From: Arthrobacter burdickii | GTDB taxonomy: Bacteria; Actinomycetota; Actinomycetes; Actinomycetales; Micrococcaceae | Direction: 5' to 3' | Assembly (NCBI RefSeq): GCF_030433645.1 | Contig: NZ_JAROCG010000001.1 | Location: 1,736,001 to 1,800,000, forward strand | DNA length: 64,000 nucleotides | In this document: piece by piece, positions 8,206 to 17,081 of the stretch | How the letters are laid out: each line of letters starts with the position of its first letter | Numbering within the stretch: position 1 is the stretch's first letter | Notes under the pieces: model-generated | The model's input: the letters and a program-made list of their open reading frames with translations, nothing else | Database searches by the model: none | Told to the model about the DNA's origin: nothing | Translations under genes and position numbers: made by a program

Positions 8206-10104
8206 TCACACCCTCAACCACCGCAGGCCGTGCGGCTCGAGGGTCAGGCCCGTGCGCAGGCGCGTAGGCTCTCCGGAGAGAAGTTCGAGGGCGGTCTCCG
8301 GCAGGCCGGAGAGGGTCTCGGCGCTGATGTGCTGCGGGCTGTCGGCGAAGTTCGCCAGGACGACGACGGTGGACTCCTCGCCGTCGAGCAGGCCGGGGCG
8401 CTGGTAGCCGAGGACGTGGGCGTTGTTGGTGTCGAACGGCACGAGTCGTCCGCCGGCGAGTTCCGGCGTGGTCTTCCGGATGTCGATGAGGTGGCGAAGC
8501 CGCGTGAAGATGGCTCCGGCGTCCGTCGCGGCGTCCTGCCGGGTCGCGTAGCGGTCCGCGGGGTAGGTGGGCCGGCCGACCCATCGGCTGTCCCCGGCCT
8601 TGGCCGGATCGTCGAGGTAACCGTAGTCGTTGAGCTGTCCCACCTCGTCGCCGAGGTAGAGCAGCGGGATGCCGCCGGTGCTGAGGACGATCGAGTGGGC
8701 GAGCAGGATCCGGGCGACGGCGGCTCCGTCGCCCGCCTCCAGTCCGGCGAGGGACGCCGTGGTGCCCGAGATGCGGCAGTCCCCGGTGCGGGGGTTGTCC
8801 TGGAAGGGCACACCGCGGGCGAAGCTGTCGGGGAACCGGTTGACGAAGAAGGCATTGAGGAAGCGGCGGTGGTCGTGCCCGTTGATGCCGAGTTCGGCGG
8901 CGTCCTCGTCGGAGAACGTCCAGCCGATGTCGTCGTGGCTGCGCACGTAGTTGACCCAGGCGGTGCCGTCCGGGATGTCGTGCCGGCGTTCGAGGGCCTG
9001 GGCGAGCAGGGAGACCTCCCGGGTGGCGAGCGAGTTCCAGATCAGCGCCATCTGCAGCGGGTTGTAGCTGAGCTGGCACTCGCCCGGGTCGATGTACTGT
9101 ACCACTTCGTCCGGGTGCACGATCGCCTCGGACTTGAACAGCAGCGACGGAGCCGCGAGCCGGCACACGGCGTTGAAGGCCTGCAGCAGGAGATGCGCTT
9201 CGGGGAGGCTCTCGCAGGTAGTGCCCAGCTGCTTCCAGATGAAGGCGACGGCGTCCATCCGCACGACGTCGACGCCCTGGTTCGCGAGGTAGAGCATCTC
9301 CCCGGCCATGGCCCGGAAGACGCGCGGGTTCCGGTAGTTGAGGTCCCACTGGAACGAGTGGAACGTCGCCCAGATCCACCGCCCGTCCTCGAGCTGCACG
9401 AAGGAGCCCGGGTGGTCGTCGGGGAAGATCTCCCGGACGGTCCGCTCGTAGGCGTCGGGCATGTCCCGGTCGGGGTAGATCCAGTAGAAGTCCCGGTACT
9501 CCGGGTCATCGGCGACGGCCCTGCGGGCCCATTCGTGCTCGTTCGAGGTGTGGTTGAAGATGAAGTCGACCACGAGGGCGATGCCGTTGCCGCGTAGCTC
9601 CCGGGCGAGGTCCGCGAGCTCGTCCATGGTGCCGAGTGAGGGGTCGACGTCGCGGTAGCTCGAGACGGCGTACCCGCCGTCGGAGTTCTCCTCCGGTGCC
9701 AGGAACAGGGGCATCAGGTGCAGGTAGGTCAGGCCGAGGTCGCGGAAGTAGGGGATGCGCTCCCGCAGGCCTGCCAGGTTCCCCGCGTACAGGTCCACGT
9801 AGCAGACGCCGCCGAGCATCTTGTTCGAGGAGAACCAGTCGGGGGCCATCGCCCGGGATGCGTCGAGGGTTTTGAGGTCCGCGGGCCGGTCCTGCCAGGA
9901 CGCGGCGGCGTCGAGGACGACCTGCAGCAACTCGGAGTCCGCGTGGGGGCCGTAGATGCGGTGGAACAGCGACTGCAGCCTGGGGAATTCGGCGTCGAAG
10001 CGCGCCTCGAAGGACTCCCACTCGGCGTCCGACGTCCCCGTCCGGCGAGCGGACCGGAGCTCCGCCCGAATGCGGTTTTCGGTCAGGCCGTGAGCGGAAT
10101 CCAT
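8206..10104 (-). CDS. amylosucrase-type GH13 enzyme
   Basis: Sucrose-active alpha-amylase-family enzyme of 632 aa without signal peptide, predicted to transfer glucose from sucrose onto glycogen-like chains or to hydrolyse sucrose. The GH13_4 N-terminal helical domain (~90 residues) precedes the barrel. Catalytic residues: nucleophile D284 in [12 protein letters not shown], acid/base E326 in [13 protein letters not shown] and stabiliser D391 in [10 protein letters not shown]. These sit two residues off the D286/E328/D393 numbering I recall for Neisseria amylosucrase. Also visible are [16 protein letters not shown] and [16 protein letters not shown]. No sucrose transporter, phosphorylase or regulator lies beside it. 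Trehalose synthase is less likely given the amylosucrase-specific N-terminus. Confidence 0.9.
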   Translation of the reverse strand: MDSAHGLTENRIRAELRSARRTGTSDAEWESFEARFDAEFPRLQSLFHRIYGPHADSELLQVVLDAAASWQDRPADLKTLDASRAMAPDWFSSNKMLGGVCYVDLYAGNLAGLRERIPYFRDLGLTYLHLMPLFLAPEENSDGGYAVSSYRDVDPSLGTMDELADLARELRGNGIALVVDFIFNHTSNEHEWARRAVADDPEYRDFYWIYPDRDMPDAYERTVREIFPDDHPGSFVQLEDGRWIWATFHSFQWDLNYRNPRVFRAMAGEMLYLANQGVDVVRMDAVAFIWKQLGTTCESLPEAHLLLQAFNAVCRLAAPSLLFKSEAIVHPDEVVQYIDPGECQLSYNPLQMALIWNSLATREVSLLAQALERRHDIPDGTAWVNYVRSHDDIGWTFSDEDAAELGINGHDHRRFLNAFFVNRFPDSFARGVPFQDNPRTGDCRISGTTASLAGLEAGDGAAVARILLAHSIVLSTGGIPLLYLGDEVGQLNDYGYLDDPAKAGDSRWVGRPTYPADRYATRQDAATDAGAIFTRLRHLIDIRKTTPELAGGRLVPFDTNNAHVLGYQRPGLLDGEESTVVVLANFADSPQHISAETLSGLPETALELLSGEPTRLRTGLTLEPHGLRWLRV

Positions 10105-10237
10105 CCCGCAAGCCTATTCCAGTCCACGGGAGCGCGGCGGCCCGTGGAAATTGCCCTTCGCGGGTTCCGGCGGAATGGTGGCCTTGGTGAAGTTGTGGTT
10201 GTACTGTCGACCCACCACACCCCCTGGAAAGGTCGCA

Positions 10238-11101
10238 ATGATGAGACGTTTTCTCCGCAGTTCCGCCCTGCTGGCATCGATGGCCATCGCCCTCACAGCC
10301 GTCGGAGCAGCCCCCGCCTCCGCCATCACCGGAGGCGAGCCGGACGGCGAGGATCACCCCAACGTGGGGTTGATCCTCTTCTACGACTCCGACGGGGGCA
10401 GGTTCCGTTGCTCCGCCACCCTCATCGCGCCGACGGTTCTCCTCACTGCCGCGCACTGCACCGACGGGACCGCCGGGAGCACGCTGGTCACCTTCGACTC
10501 CGTGGTGGCCGAAGCGCCGCCGACGCCGTTCCCGGTCGCCGCTGATCCCTCCGTCGGCTACACGGACGAGGAGATCGAGGCCGCCGGCTACCTGTCAGGC
10601 ACCGCCTACACCCACCCCGATTATTCGAACTTCACGGACCTCGCCAACTGGAACGACGTCGGCGTCATCATCCTGGACGAGCCCGTCACGACCATCGAGC
10701 CGGCAACCGTCGCACCGGTCGGATACCTCGACCAGTTCAAGTCTCCGAAACTCAACAGCACCATCTTCGAGGTTGTGGGATACGGAACGGAGGTCCGCAA
10801 GCCGGCGACCGGGCCGCAGAAGCCTGAGCCCATGTCCTTCCCGCTCATCCGTCGCTACACCACCTCCCCAGGACAGAAGCTGACGCCGCAGATCCTGCAG
10901 CTCCAGGGGAACCCGAACGACACCAGGGGCGGTGGCGGAACCTGCTTCGGTGACTCGGGCGGGCCCGTCTTCCTCAACGGGAACCTCGTCGCCGTGACGA
11001 GTTACACGTACACGTCGAACTGCCGGTACCTGGGCGGGTACCAGCGCGTGGACATTGACGTCGTGCAGGGCTGGCTCATGGATCCCACTGCAGTCGAGTA
11101 G
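10238..11101 (+). CDS. secreted trypsin-like serine protease (S1)
   Basis: Exported chymotrypsin-fold protease, 287 aa. A Sec signal peptide (MMRRFLRSSALLASMAIALTAV…APASA) ends at an ASA site directly followed by ITGGEPDG, which resembles the mature IVGG terminus of trypsins, so cleavage by signal peptidase may yield active enzyme without a propeptide. The catalytic triad is H73 (TAAHC), D140 (NDVGVIIL) and S240 (GDSGGPVF); Cys pairs around His and near Ser (GTCFGDSGG, SNCRYLG) suggest disulfides. Starts at the first of two adjacent ATGs (10238/10241) with GGAAAGG upstream. A long hairpin follows the stop. Confidence 0.93.
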   Translation: MMRRFLRSSALLASMAIALTAVGAAPASAITGGEPDGEDHPNVGLILFYDSDGGRFRCSATLIAPTVLLTAAHCTDGTAGSTLVTFDSVVAEAPPTPFPVAADPSVGYTDEEIEAAGYLSGTAYTHPDYSNFTDLANWNDVGVIILDEPVTTIEPATVAPVGYLDQFKSPKLNSTIFEVVGYGTEVRKPATGPQKPEPMSFPLIRRYTTSPGQKLTPQILQLQGNPNDTRGGGGTCFGDSGGPVFLNGNLVAVTSYTYTSNCRYLGGYQRVDIDVVQGWLMDPTAVE

Positions 11102-11110
11102 GACGAGTTC

Positions 11111-11151
11111 CGAACAGGAGCCGGTTCCCCCGTGGAATCGGCTCCTGTTCG
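11111..11151 (+). terminator. long hairpin downstream of the protease gene
   Basis: 13-bp perfect inverted repeat (CGAACAGGAGCCG, 11111-11123, with its complement at 11139-11151), extended by five more pairs to an 18-bp stem around a 5-base loop. It starts nine bases after the protease stop. There is no long T-run, so it may work as a bidirectional or T-poor terminator; it also lies ahead of the converging DJ-1 gene. Confidence 0.75.
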
Positions 11152-11291
11152 TGTCGGGCCCTGGTCAGCGACGTTCCCTGCAGCGTCCATACCGGCCGCA
11201 GCACCCGTGATTCCTGCTGCAGCATCCCCAGGCGCGGCAGGTGACCAGCGCTCGAGACCGTCGAGCCGTCCGGCCACGCGACGGCCGGTGC

Positions 11292-12062
11292 TCAGTGTTC
11301 GGCGTCTGCCGCAGCAGCAGCTTTCTCGGCGTCCTTCTCGGCGCGCAGGGCCTCGGACTCGTGCTGTACTTCGGCTTTCTCGTGATGGATGAGTTCTGCG
11401 AAGAGTTTCTCCATCTCCTTGGCCACGCCCGCCGCCGATGCGGGGTTCTGGCCGGTCACCAACCTGTCGTCGACGACCACGATCTCCTCGAAGACCGGGG
11501 CGGAGACGTGGGTTGCGCCCTGTTGCTCGAGACGGTCCGCCAAGAAGAAGGGGATGATCTTGTCCTTGCCGGCGGCAACCTCCTCGTCGTTGGTGAAGGC
11601 GGCGACCCTTCGGCCCTCGACGAGGCGGAACCCGTTCGCCAACTCCACGTTCACCAGGCCGGCCGGTCCGTGGCAGACGGCGCCCACGAGGCCACCGGCG
11701 TCGTACACGCTGGCCACCAGTTTCTGCAGGCCTTCGCTGTCCGGGAAGTCCCACATGGTGCCGTGGCCACCTACGAGGTAGACGGCGTCGTACTGGCCGG
11801 GATCAATGACGTCGACGCGGGCCGTGTTGTACAGACCGGCGCGCGTGGTTTCGTCCTCCGTGAACGCGACCTGAACGGGGTCCTTCGAGTCCACTTCGTC
11901 CCGCGGGGGCTGACCGCCCTGGATGGATGCGAAGTCGACGAAGTGCCCGGAATCCTTGAAGACCTTCCATGGATGCGCGGCTTCGGCAACGTTGTAGCCG
12001 GTCTTCTCTCCGGTATCGCCGATCTCGGAAACGCTGGTCAGTACCATGAGGATTTTCTTCAT
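11292..12062 (-). CDS. DJ-1/PfpI (Hsp31-like) protein
   Basis: Class I glutamine amidotransferase-fold protein of 256 aa, like Hsp31/glyoxalase III-type DJ-1 proteins. The nucleophile elbow is AVCHGPAGL with C130 and adjacent His; the YNVAEAAHPWKVF segment carries the acidic residue typical of the large Hsp31 subgroup; YDAVYLVGGHGTMWDFPD is the family core. Likely a methylglyoxal or protein-repair stress enzyme. The last ~30 residues (HHEKAEVQHESEALRAEKDA…) are a charged helical tail beyond the usual end. ATG start with AAAGGA seven bases upstream. Confidence 0.9.
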   Translation of the reverse strand: MKKILMVLTSVSEIGDTGEKTGYNVAEAAHPWKVFKDSGHFVDFASIQGGQPPRDEVDSKDPVQVAFTEDETTRAGLYNTARVDVIDPGQYDAVYLVGGHGTMWDFPDSEGLQKLVASVYDAGGLVGAVCHGPAGLVNVELANGFRLVEGRRVAAFTNDEEVAAGKDKIIPFFLADRLEQQGATHVSAPVFEEIVVVDDRLVTGQNPASAAGVAKEMEKLFAELIHHEKAEVQHESEALRAEKDAEKAAAAADAEH

Positions 12063-12171
12063 GAAGTGTTCCTTTCGTCCACCGTCCACCCTACGCCCGG
12101 CCTCCCGTCGGCCCTCTCCAGGGCCGCCGAGACGGGGTCAGGACGATGCCCGGGCGCCATTTGGTACGGAA

Positions 12172-12618
12172 TCAGACCGGCTGCTGTTCCCCGTACTTGG
12201 CCTGGACTGCTTCCCAGTCGCCGGTCTGCGCGATGGGGTCCATCCACATGATCTCCCAGCTGTGACCGTCCGGGTCGGCGAAGGAGCGGGAGCGCATGAA
12301 ACCGAGGTCCTGCGCCTTCCCCTCGATCGCCCCGGCGGCCACGGCCTGATCGACGAGGGAGTCGATCTCGGCGGATTCCTCGACACTGATGGCGTTGATA
12401 ACGGCGGAGGTCGCCGTGGCGTCGGCGACCGGCTTGTCCGTGAACTGCGCCCAGTGGCTGTGGGTCAGGATCATCACGTAGATCGTGTCGCTGATGACGA
12501 TGGCGCCGGCGTCGTCGTTCGAGAAGTTCGGGTTGAGGGTCCAGCCGAAGCTGGTGTAGAAGTCCTTGGACCTGGCGAGGTCGCTGACGGGAAGGTTGAT
12601 GAAGACGCTGGTAGCCAT
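12172..12618 (-). CDS. VOC / glyoxalase-family protein
   Basis: Single vicinal-oxygen-chelate protein of 148 aa with two beta-alpha-beta-beta-beta halves: MATSVFINLPVSDLARSKDFYTSFGW at the start and DLGFMRSRSFADPDGHSWEIMWMDP near the end. The family includes glyoxalases and fosfomycin/bleomycin resistance proteins. Here the metal ligands are only partly conserved, so a specific activity cannot be assigned. ATG with AGGAG seven bases upstream. Divergent from the APC permease gene. Confidence 0.88.
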   Translation of the reverse strand: MATSVFINLPVSDLARSKDFYTSFGWTLNPNFSNDDAGAIVISDTIYVMILTHSHWAQFTDKPVADATATSAVINAISVEESAEIDSLVDQAVAAGAIEGKAQDLGFMRSRSFADPDGHSWEIMWMDPIAQTGDWEAVQAKYGEQQPV

Positions 12619-12782
12619 GGTGGTTCTCCTGTTCTGGAATGGCCCCGGTGGGCCCTTGATACTTCTTGGACGGATGCTAGCGCCGAAAATCATCGGTGAG
12701 TAGGGATCCTCTCCTGCGCACCCCTTGCTAAGTAGGCTGATCAGTACCAGAGTGAGGTGGAAAACCCGAGGGAAGGCCGAGC

Positions 12783-14237
12783 ATGAGTACTTCTGCCGAG
12801 CACGTGTCCGACTCAACCACCCAAAGCGGGGAGCCGGAGCTGAAACGGGTCCTCGGGCCGAAACTGCTCCTCCTGTTCATCGTCGGCGACATCCTCGGAG
12901 CGGGCGTCTACGCCGTCACCGGAACCATGGCGGGTACCGTCGGGGGTCTGGTCTGGCTGCCCTTCCTGCTCGCCTTCATCGTGGCGACGCTGACCGCGTT
13001 CTCCTACCTGGAGCTCGTCACGCAGTATCCGCAGGCCGCCGGTGCCGCCCTCTATACCCACAAGGCTTTCGGCATCCACTTCGTCACCTTCCTGGTCGCG
13101 TTCGCCGTCGTCTGCTCGGGGATCACCAGCGCGTCCACCTCCGCGAACGTGCTCGCGCAGAACTTCTTCGGCGGCCTCGAGGTCAACGGCTGGATGGGCA
13201 TGCCCGGGCAGGGCGTGATCACCGCCGTCGCCCTGGGCTTCATGCTGCTGCTGGCCGTCATCAACCTGCGAGGTGTGGGGGAGAGCGTCAAGTTCAACGT
13301 GGTGCTGACGCTCGTCGAGATGACGGCGCTGTGCATCGTGATCGGCGTCGGCTTCCTCGCCATGGCGCAGGGCACCGGCAACGTGGGCGAGATCTTCGTG
13401 TTCACCGACTACCAGGACAAGGGCATGTTCCTCGCGGTGACCGCCGCGACCTCCATCGCCTTCTTCGCGATGGTGGGCTTCGAGGACTCGGTGAACATGG
13501 TCGAGGAGGTCCAGAACCCCGAGCGCATCTTCCCCCGCACCATGCTGACCGGGCTCGGGATCGCCGTCATCCTCTACATGCTGGTCGCGGTCTCCGTCGT
13601 CACGGTCCTGAGCCCCACCGAACTGGAGGGCATCCGGGAAGCCGAGGGCGCGGCCCTGCTCGAGGTCGTGCACAAGGGGTCGCCCGACTTCCCGATCGAC
13701 AAGATCTTCCCGTTCCTCGCCGTCTTCGCCGTCGCCAACACCGCCCTCATCAACATGCTGATGGCCAGCCGCCTGATCTACGGCATGGCGCGCCAGGACG
13801 TCCTGCCCCGCCCGCTCGCCAAGGTGCTGCCGGGCCGCCGTACTCCCTGGGCCGGTATCGCGTTCTCGACCATCCTCGCACTGGGCCTGATCCTGTACGT
13901 GACCAGTGATCCCGACAGCAATATCGTCGCCAACCTGTCCGGCACCACGGCCTTCCTGCTCCTGTGCGTCTTCACCGTGGTCAATGTGGCCTGCGTGGTG
14001 CTGCGACGCAAGAGGGACGTCAACCGCAGGGTGTTCTTCACGTCCCCAGGCCCGCTTCCCGTCGTGGCGGCACTCCTGTGCGCGTTCCTCGCCGGCCCGT
14101 GGGTGGGACGTGACGTCGTCCAGTACCAGATCGCCGGCAGCCTCATGGCGATCGGCGTCGTCCTCTGGCTCATCACGTGGCTCATCAACCGGAAGACCAA
14201 CACCTCCGCCGGTGATCCCACGGCGGTCGAGAGCTGA
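12783..14237 (+). CDS. APC-family amino acid permease
   Basis: Twelve-segment cytoplasmic-membrane transporter of 484 aa. The first segment carries the APC signature LFIVGDILGAGVYAVTGTMAG, with the helix-breaking GAG motif that binds the substrate amine/carboxylate. FFAMVGFEDSVNMVEEVQNPERIFP is the conserved segment 6-7 loop (F..F.GFE.....EE..NP.R..P). Substrate unknown; relatives are annotated as basic or neutral amino-acid permeases. The PhzF gene follows 32 bases downstream on the same strand and may be co-transcribed. Confidence 0.92.
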   Translation: MSTSAEHVSDSTTQSGEPELKRVLGPKLLLLFIVGDILGAGVYAVTGTMAGTVGGLVWLPFLLAFIVATLTAFSYLELVTQYPQAAGAALYTHKAFGIHFVTFLVAFAVVCSGITSASTSANVLAQNFFGGLEVNGWMGMPGQGVITAVALGFMLLLAVINLRGVGESVKFNVVLTLVEMTALCIVIGVGFLAMAQGTGNVGEIFVFTDYQDKGMFLAVTAATSIAFFAMVGFEDSVNMVEEVQNPERIFPRTMLTGLGIAVILYMLVAVSVVTVLSPTELEGIREAEGAALLEVVHKGSPDFPIDKIFPFLAVFAVANTALINMLMASRLIYGMARQDVLPRPLAKVLPGRRTPWAGIAFSTILALGLILYVTSDPDSNIVANLSGTTAFLLLCVFTVVNVACVVLRRKRDVNRRVFFTSPGPLPVVAALLCAFLAGPWVGRDVVQYQIAGSLMAIGVVLWLITWLINRKTNTSAGDPTAVES

Positions 14238-14269
14238 GTACGCCGGCCGACGGGCGCTAGCATCGCTTC

Positions 14270-15106
14270 ATGGAGATCCTCCGCTACGCAGCCTTCACCG
14301 ACCGGCCCGACGGCGGCAATCCCGCCGGAGTGGTGCTCGACGCGGATGGCCTCTCGGCCGGACAGATGCAGGTGATCGCGGCCGAGCTCGGCTACGCGGA
14401 GAGCGCCTTTCTCTCGCGTCGCTCGCCGGGCAGGGCCACGGTCCGCTACTTCGCCCCCGAAGCCGAGATCCCCTTCTGCGGCCATGCGACGATCGCGACC
14501 GGGGTCGCGCTCGCCGACCGCGAGGGCGCCGGGGACATTCTCCTGTCGACGCCGGTGGGCCCGCTCGACCTGAGGACCAGGCAGGTGGGCAATCGCTTCG
14601 TCGCCTCCCTCGTGACGGTGGAGCCGCGCGTGGAGGGGATCGACGACGACGTCCGGAACGAACTCCTGCAGCACCTCCGCCTCACCGTGGAGGAACTGTC
14701 GGCCGACCTGCCCGTTCAGCTGTCCTTCGCCGGCAACATCCACCCGATCGTGCCGGTCCGTGACGGAGCCGTCCTGCGGGGGCTCGACTACGACTACGAC
14801 GGTCTCAAAGGACTCATGATGGCGCAGGGATGGGGTGCGACGATCGCCGTCGTGCACCGGCTCGGCCCGGACGTCTTCGAGGCCCGGAACCCGTTCCCGC
14901 CCGGGGGCGTCCGGGAGGATCCTGCCACGGGTTCAGCCGCCGCCTCACTCGGCGCCTACCTCCGCGCGCGGGGAGACGTCGCACCCCCTGCCACGCTCAC
15001 CGTGTACCAGGGGTCCGACGTCGGGCGCCCGTCCGTCATCACGGTCGACATACCGCCGACCGGCGGCATGACGGTGTCGGGTGGGGCCGTCCCGATCAGC
15101 GCCTAG
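14270..15106 (+). CDS. PhzF-family isomerase/epimerase
   Basis: Diaminopimelate-epimerase-fold protein of 278 aa. PhzF hallmarks are RPDGGNPAGVVL, the catalytic Glu of LGYAESAFL (E44), YFAPEAEIPFCGHATIATG and REDPATGSAAASLGAYL. The natural reaction of most family members outside phenazine pathways is unknown, and no phenazine genes are present. The terminal TAG is shared with the CCTAGG target site of the IS481 element, so the insertion left the reading frame and its stop codon intact. Confidence 0.92.
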   Translation: MEILRYAAFTDRPDGGNPAGVVLDADGLSAGQMQVIAAELGYAESAFLSRRSPGRATVRYFAPEAEIPFCGHATIATGVALADREGAGDILLSTPVGPLDLRTRQVGNRFVASLVTVEPRVEGIDDDVRNELLQHLRLTVEELSADLPVQLSFAGNIHPIVPVRDGAVLRGLDYDYDGLKGLMMAQGWGATIAVVHRLGPDVFEARNPFPPGGVREDPATGSAAASLGAYLRARGDVAPPATLTVYQGSDVGRPSVITVDIPPTGGMTVSGGAVPISA

Positions 15107-15116
15107 GTGTACTGGG

Positions 15117-16076
15117 TCATGAGGTGGGTGACAGTCGGTTGATGGGTGTGGTTCCGATGCCTGTGTGGATGCGTTCAGTGTTGTAGTGGGTGAGGAACCG
15201 GTCAAGGGCTTCGGTGCGGGCTGTGTTCGAGGTGTAGGGCCGGCGGTAGGCCCATTCGGTTTGCAGGGTCCGGTTGAAGCGCTCGACTTTCCCGTTGGTC
15301 CAGGGGCAGTGGGGTTTGATGAAACGCTGCTCGGCGCCGATGGCTGTTACGGCTGCTTTGAACGCGTGTCCGCGCCGGTAGGCCAGGGCGTTGTCGGTGA
15401 TGATCCGTTCGATGCGGGGAATCCCGTTCGTGGCGAAGAAGTCCCGGGCGCGCAGCAGGAACCCTGCGGCGGTGTCGGAGCGTTCGTCGGGATGGACTTC
15501 GGCGTACGCGAGCCGGGAGTGGTCATCAATAGCCGCGTGGACGTAGTCGTAACCGATGCCGTAACCCCGAACCTCTTCGGAGCGGCCGTGGGCACGCCAG
15601 CCGCCGCCGTCGGGGATCCGGCCGAGTTTCTTCACATCCAGGTGCACGAGCTCGCCCGGGCGGGCTCGTTCGTACCGGGCCTTGGTCGCCCTCGAGGCGC
15701 GGATCAGCTGCCCGGTGACCGGGTCGCACCAGGCAAGCCGGGGAACCTGGTGCCGGGACAGGATCCGGGAGACCGTCCGGGCCGGTACCCCGGTGGCGGC
15801 CGCGATGCGTAACGGTCCGGCCCGTAACTGCGTGCGGGCGGCAAGAACCACGTGCTCGGTCTCACGGCTGGTCCTGGTCGGGAAGGTCCTCGGGCGGCTG
15901 GAGCGGTCCTGCAGCCCGTCGATTCCTTCGGCCCGGTAGCGGCGCACCCACCGGTAGGCGGTCTGCCGGGACACGCCGAGTTCCTTGGCCACGTGCGCGA
16001 CGGGCCGGCCTGCTAAAACGCGTTCAATGATGATTGATCGACCAAACGGGCTCAAACGAGGGATAACGTTGGACAC
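15117..16076 (-). CDS. IS481-family transposase
   Basis: DDE transposase of about 319 aa. An N-terminal helix-turn-helix (VAHVAKELGVSRQTAYRWVRRY) is followed by an RNase H-fold catalytic core: first Asp in ELVHLDVKKLGRI, second in RIITDNALAYR, and Glu in WTNGKVERFNRTLQ about 36 residues further on. C-terminal HYNTERIHTGIGTTPINRL is typical of IS481/IS3 relatives. I prefer the GTG at 16076 because GGAGGT lies just upstream; a GTG at 16115 would add 13 residues. The ribosome site sits in one arm of a 13-bp inverted repeat (see separate entry). Confidence 0.95.
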   Translation of the reverse strand: MSNVIPRLSPFGRSIIIERVLAGRPVAHVAKELGVSRQTAYRWVRRYRAEGIDGLQDRSSRPRTFPTRTSRETEHVVLAARTQLRAGPLRIAAATGVPARTVSRILSRHQVPRLAWCDPVTGQLIRASRATKARYERARPGELVHLDVKKLGRIPDGGGWRAHGRSEEVRGYGIGYDYVHAAIDDHSRLAYAEVHPDERSDTAAGFLLRARDFFATNGIPRIERIITDNALAYRRGHAFKAAVTAIGAEQRFIKPHCPWTNGKVERFNRTLQTEWAYRRPYTSNTARTEALDRFLTHYNTERIHTGIGTTPINRLSPTS

Positions 16077-16132
16077 GAGGACCTCCGGGAGGGTGCGGGA
16101 ACTAGACAGCTCCACTAAGCCCGGAGGTCCTC
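16077..16132 (-). promoter_or_regulatory. RBS-sequestering inverted repeat at the transposase start
   Basis: 13-bp perfect inverted repeat GAGGACCTCCGGG (16077-16089) and CCCGGAGGTCCTC (16120-16132), separated by 30 bases. In transcripts that read through from outside the IS, both arms are present and the arm next to the start codon contains the GGAGGT ribosome site. Folding would hide it. A transcript starting inside the loop or arm would lack the 5' arm and translate freely. Similar protection from read-through is known for other insertion sequences such as IS10 and IS50. Confidence 0.6.
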
Positions 16133-16191
16133 CTCATTTTCAAGCCCTACCTGTCACCAACGTCCCGGCCCAGTACACCTAGGCGGTCGGG

Positions 16192-16686
16192 TCAGGGCCC
16201 GGCGATGGGGGCTGTGAGCGCCTGCGCGGCGACGATGAGATCTGCAGGTGACAGTTCGATGTCCAGCCCCCGCTGGCCTCCGGACACGAAGACCGTGGGA
16301 TGGTCGAGGACGGACGCGTCGATGACCACGGGTGACGGGTGCCGCTGTCCGAGAGGGGAGATCCCGCCCAGGACGTAGCCGGTCCGGCGCTGGGCGAGGG
16401 CCGGATCGGCCATCGCCGCCTTCCGCCTGCCGAGCGCGGAGGCGAGGGCCTTGAGGTTCAGCGTCCCGCTGACCGGGACGACGGCGGCCACGAGGGATCC
16501 GTCGACGCTCGTCATCAGCGTCTTGAAGACCCGACCCGGGTCGACGCCCAGCGCGGAGGCGGCTTCCAGCCCGTAGGAGGAGACGCCGTCGTCGTGCTGG
16601 TAGGGGCGGGCGGTGAAGGCGATGCCGGCCGCCGAGAGGGCGGCCAGGGCGGGGGTGCTGCGGGAACCGGTCGGCTTCCTGCCCAC
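16192..16686 (-). CDS. ybaK: YbaK/EbsC aminoacyl-tRNA deacylase
   Basis: Single-domain trans-editing hydrolase of 164 aa that clears mis-charged tRNA, typically Cys-tRNA(Pro). Family landmarks are HDDGVSSYGLEAASALGVDPGRVFKTLM with the conserved Lys, LNLKALASALGRRKAAMADP, and GYVLGGISPLGQRHPSPVVID with the GGISPLG substrate loop. Length matches E. coli YbaK (159 aa). It lies immediately beside the IS481 element, whose right target duplication ends eight bases from this stop; the gene itself is intact. Confidence 0.92.
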   Translation of the reverse strand: MGRKPTGSRSTPALAALSAAGIAFTARPYQHDDGVSSYGLEAASALGVDPGRVFKTLMTSVDGSLVAAVVPVSGTLNLKALASALGRRKAAMADPALAQRRTGYVLGGISPLGQRHPSPVVIDASVLDHPTVFVSGGQRGLDIELSPADLIVAAQALTAPIAGP

Positions 16687-16703
16687 GGCACCTCCTTCTG
16701 GTT

Positions 16704-17081
16704 CTACGACGCTGTGACGACTTCCTGCACGGCGGCCAGCTCCCAGAGCTCGGGCTGGCCCCAGACTCCGGCGAAGTCGCAGACCACGATGAAGTCGGCC
16801 ACGACCGGCCCCGTCAGGACGAGTCCCTCGACGTAATCTACGCCGTTTCGCTGGATCGGCTCCACCCCTCGGGCGTACAGGGCGTCGAGGACGGCTGCGG
16901 TCTCGACGGAATCGTCCGTGGAGTCGCGCGTGGAGTCATCCACGCGGTCCCCGGAGGAGTCCGCGGCGCGGAGGGAGCGCCAGTACAGGTAGAGCCCCTC
17001 GACCTCGTCGACGGATACGAGCGAACCGTCGGCGGTGACGGTGGTGCAGTCGTGCAGGAAATCGTCGGTGTGCTGCGTCAT
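16704..17081 (-). CDS. hypothetical protein
   Basis: A 125-aa acidic soluble protein beginning MTQHTDDFLHDCTTVTADGS. The middle contains a serine/aspartate-rich linker (DSSGDRVDDSTRDSTDDS) joining two structured-looking parts, the second being VLDALYARGVEPIQRNGVDY. No family recognised. ATG start at 17081 with AAAGGA upstream; the frame upstream of it is random. The linker's short repeats (DSTRDSTDD) could expand or contract by slippage. It is 17 bases upstream of ybaK on the same strand, so an operon is likely. Confidence 0.6.
   Translation of the reverse strand: MTQHTDDFLHDCTTVTADGSLVSVDEVEGLYLYWRSLRAADSSGDRVDDSTRDSTDDSVETAAVLDALYARGVEPIQRNGVDYVEGLVLTGPVVADFIVVCDFAGVWGQPELWELAAVQEVVTAS

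Larger units (their letters stand above)
15102..16183. mobile_element. IS481-family insertion sequence with CCTAGG target duplication
   Basis: Complete insertion sequence. The element proper spans 15108-16177 (1070 bp) and is bounded by inverted repeats: TGTACTGGG at both tips, and GGTGACAG again 19 bases in from each tip (15127-15134 and complement of 16151-16158). It is flanked by a direct copy of CCTAGG on each side (15102-15107 and 16178-16183). IS481 of Bordetella is known to target NCTAGN with a duplication of this size, which fits. One transposase gene lies inside. The intact ends, frame and duplication suggest recent arrival. Confidence 0.95.

Noticed and set aside
8230..9597. 455-codon open frame on the plus strand
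   Set aside because: Antisense to the amylosucrase, whose catalytic residues are unmistakable.
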